64,000 nucleotides of DNA. It comes from Mallotus nudiflorus. Lineage: Eukaryota > Streptophyta > Magnoliopsida > Malpighiales > Euphorbiaceae. Made by a program: the position numbers and the translations under genes. Shown here one piece after another: positions 57,600 to 64,000 of the stretch (its first letter is position 1; each line of letters starts with the position of its first letter). The notes under the pieces were generated by a model that had not been told where the DNA came from, made no database searches, and worked only from the letters and a program-made list of their open reading frames with translations. Location: assembly GCA_947683625.1 (NCBI GenBank), contig CANTUR010000112.1:2232501-2296500 (forward strand), read 5' to 3'.

Positions 57600-57850
57600 A
57601 TCTGGATAGCAGACTGGCCCCGAGACACTAAGTCGACCGAGCTCCAACAGTCTGGCTGTCAGTGTGATTGGCCCCGAGACACTTAGTCAACCGAGCTCCA
57701 GCAATCACACTATCTATCACCTCACATCTCAATCAACCCAATAGGTCATTCAATTCACTTATGGACAGTAGACTGGCCCCGAGACACTAAGTCAACCGAG
57801 CTCCAGCAGTCTGACTGTCAGTGTGATTGGCCCCGCAATCACACTATCTA
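57600..57850. repeat. Expanded repeat cluster in LTR D2
   Basis: The paired repeat (TGGCCCCGAGACACT...CGAGCTCCA) is present as two pairs about 165 bp apart; the last unit has lost its central part. Confidence 0.85.
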
Positions 57851-58104
57851 ACATACCATTAATCTTAGTCAAATCAATCAAATCAATTTTAATCACCCAA
57901 AATTAACTCTCACTCAACCCTATTCTTTCGCACCGGTACATACACGGTCCTAGTGCTGCCCACTAGGAAGCACGTTCTATTGATATCCTTCATTCAAATA
58001 AATCATTCATTCGAAAAATAATTAATGTAGAACAATATTCATAATAGTAAAACCAACCATATATATATATACCAAAAAATATACCTAAAATATACCCAGT
58101 ATAT

Positions 58105-58106
58105 TT

Positions 58107-58166
<60 letters not shown>
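58105..58166. repeat. (AT)n microsatellite in LTR D2
   Basis: About 30 AT units. Confidence 0.95.
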
Positions 58167-58168
<2 letters not shown>

Positions 58169-60596
58169 TAATAAAATATGAAACAAACTAAAGATAAATC
58201 ATTAATATGGTAAAAAACAAACAATTTAAATGAGTAACAATAATATAACATGCATTTTCTTAAAAATATACTCAAATATACAAAAGATATATCCTAAGTA
58301 CACAAATCATTTAATAAAACATTTATGTATAAATATTCATTTAAATATGTGTTTAGGTTTAACATATATTCACAAATATACTAAAAATAAACCTAATTAT
58401 CTAGCATGCATATATCAAAAATAAACCCTAAATATACCACTAATGTGTTAGGTTTAATTTAATAATAAAACATTTATTTATTCGGAAATAAATAAAAATA
58501 TACCAAAAATAAACTTAAAAATAATTTAAATGTAGGTTTATAATATAGCATGCAATTATTTAAGAATAACCTAAATTATACTAATCATTTAATAAAATAA
58601 TTATGGTTCAATGCACATTTAAATCATGTATAAATATTAAATTATAACACACATAAACTTAAATATCTAACATACATATATCAAAAATGTACTAAAAATA
58701 AACCGAAAATATACCAAATCATATTATAATTAAATTAATGTTTAAACATATAATGAAAATAAAAATCCTAAGTCATGCATCCTATATGCACTGCATATAT
58801 ATACAGTATAATAACTCACTGGTGTGCGCTCTTCGAGACAGACTCGGCGGGCCCAGTCCGTTAGGTCTCTGTCTCAACGCAGCTAGAAAAATAAAATAAC
58901 AACCATCAGAATAAATTCTAACTTAAACTTCTAGAGACTCGATCTAGGATTACAAAAATACAGACTGACACGGAATTGAGATTTGACTCGATGTCACGTT
59001 TTACGAGAATTCTACCAAAAATTCGGCAGAACCTCCTCTGTAAAACGGACATCTCTCTACTAAAAAGTAGAGCCGGTCTTGCAAGGAAAACACACTTCGA
59101 GTATAAAAATTCGCACAACCTTCGGTTGGGATCCCTAACTACAAAAATTCCCCAACCGAGATCCACAATTCACCAAAATTCAAATAATACAATAAAATAT
59201 ATTAAAAATCAATAATTACCATAAATACCCTCAAAATATCAAAATACAGTATATTTAACATTAAACACCAAAATAATTATTTTTCCAAATAATTAATTAA
59301 AATCCCAAATAATATTATAATATTATTAAAAATCCATTTTTTTTTACAATAATTACACAATATTAATAAAAATTCATTTTATAAATCCAGTTAACTTAAT
59401 TAGCCCAATAATGTAACAAAAAGTTATAAAAACTCATTTTATTATCAAAATAATATATAATATATTATTTGAAAACAATTTTTGAAAATTAGTTTATTTA
59501 GTTAAAAATAGTAAATAATTTGTAAAAATCATTTTTATATCTCAAATATTATAAAAATGAATTAAACATAATATTCAACTAAAATTACCAAATTAACCCT
59601 AATATTTAAAAATACACATAAAATACTAATAATACTCAAAAAAATTCAATAAAAATTATATAAATATACAAAAATTATTTTCTCAACATATATCTCCATA
59701 ATATCAACAAAAACATATATTTAACCAACTACTTCTAACAAAATATATATTTAACCTATATTTTCAAAATTGACATAAACTAAAAATAATTATAAAAATT
59801 ACACAAAATTCACAAAAATTATAAACTCAACTCTAAAATTAATAATAACCACTAATAACATCAAAAATCACAATTTCTCAATTTATATAATTAATTTACG
59901 AAAATTAATAAAATAATATTAAAATATTCAAAAATTCACAAAAATCAAAATAAATTCCAAAAATCACACAAAAATTCATGGAAGTAGATTAAGCTTCCAG
60001 GAACAACTTTTGTGAAGGAAGATTGCAAGATTCATCAAGATCAAGCTTAAAAAAAAATTTAAAACCCTAATTCTCCATAAACAAAAATCAAACATAACTC
60101 AAGAAAATGGAGGTTTAAGCTTAAACTAAGCTTGGATTAGGACTCACCGGAGCAAGAGGAAGAGAAAGACATTGGAATCGAAGGAAATGGTGGTCGGAAA
60201 GAAGATTGGCCGGATTTAATGGAGTTTCGGCTTCTTTCCAAAAACGGACGTTACCGACGCCAAGGAAGGAAGAGGAAGACGGCGGAAGGTGACAGGGTGT
60301 GGTGGATGGCTAGCCGGACGTCGGGGAGGCACAGTGAGGGTTGAGGATCGGGTTGCACGAAGGGAAGAAGAAAAGTTTATGTAAAAAGAAAGAAAGAAAG
60401 AAAAATGGGACATGAATAGTATTTTTATAAATGTGTATATGTATATATATGCTGTGTGAGTATGTTAGTGTTTAATGCATGCATGTATGTTTATTTTGTA
60501 TCCATGCATGTGTGTGTATATATATATATATATCATGTTAATAAAACATTATAATATAATAATAATACTTTACCATAAATCAATCTCAACAACTCA

Positions 60597-60601
<5 letters not shown>

Positions 60602-60640
<39 letters not shown>
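60602..60640. repeat. (AT)n microsatellite in LTR D2
   Basis: About 19 AT units; a shorter one is at 60520-60532. Confidence 0.92.
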
Positions 60641-60642
<2 letters not shown>

Positions 60643-60988
60643 ACACATGCATTAACATATATACATAAAATAACAATATATAATAATAATACTAATAAAA
60701 CAATTACTGTAATTTATTTAAAAATATAATATTAAAGTAATAATGCACATAACTAAATATTATTAAAATAATACTATTGAAAATAATAATTATTAATAAT
60801 GCAAATTAAATGTCCAAAATAATAAATTTCAAAATAAAATATTTACATAGAAAAGTATAATTAAACATAAAATAACGAATATTAACCACAAAATAATTAA
60901 ATAATTAAAGTTGACTTTTAAAATTTATTAACATTGCAAATCTCATTTTATATTAAAATAATTTAAAAACCAAGATTATTACATTAAA

Positions 60989-61910
60989 AATACTAAATAA
61001 TTTGTAAAAATCATTTTTATACCTCAAATAACTATTAAGATCAATTAAACTAAATTTTTAATCAATTTATCACCAAATTACCAAAATACCCCTAACTATA
61101 GATAATTTCACATAATTCACTATAATTATACAAAAATTCACTAAAAATAATATAATTACTCAAAAATTAATTTCTCAATATATAATTCAATAAAATCAAT
61201 AATTATACTCAATTAACCAATTAATTTCAACAAAATACTTAATTAACCTAATTTTCTAAAAATCATCTAAACTAAATAAATTCATAATAATTATAAAAAA
61301 ATCACAAAAATTACAAATAAATTTATAAAATTCATTTTAACACCTATAAAAACCATAAATCACAATTTCATAATTTATTTAATTAATTTACGAAAATTAG
61401 AAAATATTAATAAAATAATCAAAAATTCACAAAAATCAAAATAATTCCCAAAAATTCCAAAAAAATTATAAGATGTAGATTGAGCTACTAGGATAAATAT
61501 TTTTGAAGGAAGTAAGCTTGAATCATTAGAATCAAAGATAAAAAAAATCAAAAACTTAAAGTGGCCGAAATGAAAATCAAGCTTAAATCCTTACCAAATC
61601 GAGTTTTCAAGCTGCAAGGAGCTTAGAATAAGCTTTTATGGAGTTCTAGGAGCAAAACCACACTGGAATCATAAAAAAATGGTGGTCGAAATATGCTTGA
61701 TCAGAGCTAGCTTCAAGTTTCGGTTTCTTTAGCTTTTCATGGCCAAAACTTGTCGGAAAAGGGAAGAGAGGATGGCGGAATGGGCTGGAGAGGGTGGTGG
61801 TTGGATGGGAGGCACACCAACAGCAAGAAAATGGGAGTTGCAGCAGCCAGAGGAGAATGGCGTCGGGAGCTTAGTTGAAGGAGACGATGGCACAAATTGT
61901 AATTTTCACA

Positions 61911-61960
<50 letters not shown>

Positions 61961-62416
61961 ACTTAAACTTTAATTATTATAATATACTAATATAATATTC
62001 ACAAATAATTACACACCACATGTTAAAATAATAATATCTATATACATATACATATATATAACACACATTAATTTATCAAAACTATATAATATATGATTAA
62101 TTAAAAATAAACCCTAAAAATATTAAATGTGTATATATATGCATGTATATGTATGTATATTAATACGATAATAAAAATCGTGCATGGACTCATGCAAATT
62201 CACGAAACCGATCAATATAATTAATAATTATTTATTTAGGTTTTAATTTTCCCAAAAATAAAATTATCGGAAAAATTTTACGTAAGAAACTTAAAATAAT
62301 TAAAAATGACTTTAATAAATAATAAACTAATTAAATAACCAGAAATATATATCAAGATTATTAACACTATATATCTCGATGCAGTTTAAAATTATTTAAA
62401 AACTCGGGATATTACA
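60989..62416 (-). mobile_element. Solo LTR D1, part 2
   Basis: Resumes after D2 in the same AT-rich spacer where it stopped at 53725 and ends CGGGATATTACA at 62416. Contains the leader island (61680-61890) and an (AT)n run (61913-61958). Confidence 0.85.
61913..61958. repeat. (AT)n microsatellite in LTR D1
   Basis: About 22 AT units beside the leader island, at the position where other LTRs have their TATA-rich segment. Confidence 0.93.
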
Positions 62417-62482
62417 TTTAAATTTTACATTTATTATTAGTTAATTATTTATATGTTTAATTGAATTCAACTATACATATTA

Positions 62483-62527
62483 TAGTAGTAGTAGTAGTAG
62501 TAGTAATAATAATAATAATAATAATAA

Positions 62528-62604
<77 letters not shown>
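62483..62604. repeat. (TAG)n-(TAA)n-(TTA)n tract, large palindrome
   Basis: Six or so TAG units, then about 22 TAA units (one interruption at about 62527), then about 10 TTA units. The TAA and TTA blocks are complementary and can form a hairpin. Confidence 0.92.
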
Positions 62605-62606
<2 letters not shown>

Positions 62607-63060
62607 ATTATTTTTATTTTTATTTTTATATGTAAAAAATGCATATACTATATTTGTACATCTTTAAATCAATTGTTCAAAAAAATTAATCATCAAAAGA
62701 AATAAATAAAACTTAACTAAAAAGGTATGAAAGGAAAAAAGATTAATTTATAAAAATATAGTTTTTAATTTAATTTAGCTAGATATAGGCAATTAAGTAA
62801 TTACATTTAAATAAATAGAGACAGTTAAGTAATTATATTTAAATTTATAGGAACTGTTCATGAAAGGCTTCAAAATGGAGTTGATATGAAAATGGGCTCA
62901 TAGGTGTCCTAACAGTTTCTAGTTACCATTTAAAATTATTAATCAAACACTATTTTGTAGCCGTCGAAAACTGAACAACTGTCAATTATCCTCCAGCAAC
63001 TATATTAAATGCACTCATAGATTGTATAAATTATTAAATTAAATCAAATTTATTTATTGC
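62605..63060. other. AT-rich flank without a gene
   Basis: No coding region. It includes a possible inverted counterpart of the MITE-like end at 51632 (about 62930-63010). Confidence 0.5.
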
Positions 63061-63065
63061 TTTCT

Positions 63066-63720
63066 CCATCCCATAATAAATTTCCTACACACATATTTAT
63101 GAAATTTATTAACTATAGTTATTTTGTGCACTTTTACTATTTTGTTACTTAAATGCCCCTATTAATTTTTATTTTATTTTATCAAGTATGAAACATTTTA
63201 CAAGATAATGCTTATTTAACGTTGTTGATAAGATCAAACATCTTATTCAATTGAAAAAAATACCACCATTAATATTTAAAAAATCAATCAAACAGTAATC
63301 TCTGGAAATTAAACGGCACTATCATAACAAAAACAATTTGAAAATAAGAAAAATATTTGAACGAAGAAAAAAATTTGTATCAGTATTTGAAAAAGAAATG
63401 GCATTATTTTAAGAAAACATATCAAAATTCCGCCAAAATAGGAAAATTAGGCCTATTCTTAGCCACCAATATTAACTTGATTAAAGGCAGGTTTAGAGCT
63501 TTGATTTTCCATTGTTTAAGAGTAGATGAAAGGTTATACAAAAATAATAAAAATCAGAGTAATATATTCAAATAAAATAGCATTAGAACTTCAATATATT
63601 TATTGAACATATAAATTTAAAGTAAAAAATTAGTGGTATTATCTAGGTAATTAATAAGGGTATTATAGACATTTGCTCAATCAACTTTCATCTTAAAATG
63701 GAAAAATAGCCAAAATTTTG
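63066..63720. mobile_element. Stowaway-like MITE remnant (tentative)
   Basis: TTTCTCCATCCCATAATAAATTTCC resembles the start of plant Stowaway/mariner-type elements (CTCCCTCCGTCCCA). A weak inverse, AAAATTTTGGGAGATC, lies at about 63714-63729. The inner 72-codon ORF (63357-63575) shows no known motif. Confidence 0.3.
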
Positions 63721-63729
63721 GGAGATCTC

Positions 63730-64000
63730 TGAAAGGAATTTTCCCTTTCTAATGGAGTTGCTGAGCTTGAGATAGGACTTTATATATATTATCACTCGTC
63801 AGTTAATTAATAAGACCATCACTTTTCCCTAGAGAATATATGAAGAAGGAAACTCTTTTTTTTTTCCCGGAGTACAAACTCTGCAAATGGTTACTTGATT
63901 TTATTTGATTAGTGCTGTAGAAGTGTCAATACATAAAACTCATCTCTTAAGAGCCCATTAGCCCACCTCACAAACGGCTTGAAGCTATTCCAAGTGGACA
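63730..64000. other. Right edge, unrecognised sequence
   Basis: Base composition is slightly less AT-rich and non-repetitive, perhaps approaching unique DNA, but no ORF, splice site pair or known element was recognised. Confidence 0.4.

Larger units (their letters stand above)
57313..60983 (-). mobile_element. Solo LTR D2, part 2
   Basis: Continues D2 to GATTATTACA at 60983. D2 totals about 4.05 kb, longer than the others because of an expanded repeat cluster (57600-57850), an (AT)n run (58105-58166) and further AT-rich repeats with ATACCAAAAATAAAC words. Splice-like signals on the - strand: donor 60142-60147, donor 58814-58819, acceptor TTTTTTTTCAG (exon start 57315). Confidence 0.88.

Noticed and set aside
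63357..63575. A 72-codon ORF on the + strand
   Set aside because: It lies inside MITE-like debris, has a Lys/Asn-rich composition and no recognised domain.

Overview
This window is gene-poor, AT-rich heterochromatin from a plant nuclear genome, most likely a dicot; no host gene was recognised. Almost everything is transposable elements, mainly long-LTR Ty3/gypsy retrotransposons of the chromodomain-bearing (chromovirus, Tekay/Del-like) type. Evidence is gag zinc knuckle, protease, RT, RNase H, HHCC/DDE integrase and a C-terminal chromodomain in that order, tRNA-iMet primer sites, and LTRs of about 3 kb that run TGTAATA...TGACA and make 5-bp target duplications. The host species cannot be named from sequence alone.

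Layout. Positions 1-2508 are the 3' part of a decayed CACTA (En/Spm) element: an acidic C-terminal tail, a second tnpA-like/Transposase_24 pseudogene, subterminal GTGACGG repeats and a terminal TACTACAAGAAAA. From 3714 to about 48528 lies a small terminal-inverted-repeat DNA transposon (about 1.4 kb of its own sequence, Mutator-like) carrying a broken GRF zinc-finger gene. It has been split by a nest of retroelements. Layers from outside in: solo LTR C on the + strand (4001-47444, TSD tgaag); full-length element B on the - strand (5188-45611, TSD gatta); two solo LTRs in B (A' 11032-14269 in its RT gene, TSD caaat; A'' 17742-43624 in its 5' LTR, TSD ataac); full-length A1 inside A'' (20837-43526, TSD atatc); full-length A2 inside the 5' LTR of A1 (32042-43257, TSD tttat). 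A2 is the youngest and best preserved. Its gag-pol has one 1-nt deletion and one nonsense codon.

Positions 48540-51760 hold AT-rich non-coding DNA: a degenerate minisatellite (about 49226-49735), a Helitron-like stretch and an old duplication of about 640 bp. Positions 51761-62416 are a second nest of three solo LTRs, D1 containing D2 containing D3. The right edge (62417-64000) has a large (TAA)n/(TTA)n palindrome and MITE-like debris.

The most interesting signal is inside the LTRs. In several divergent LTR lineages (A, B, C, D2), GC-richer islands sit between AT-rich spacers and are bounded by consensus splice sites in the same order: donor GTGAGT, acceptor, donor GTGAGTT or GTAAGTT, acceptor. 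This suggests that the long LTR leader is a multi-exon, spliced RNA. A second clear signal is that A1 was inactivated mainly by four CAG-to-TAG changes, the pattern expected from deamination of CHG-methylated cytosines. Counts of LTR differences quoted here were made by eye and are approximate.
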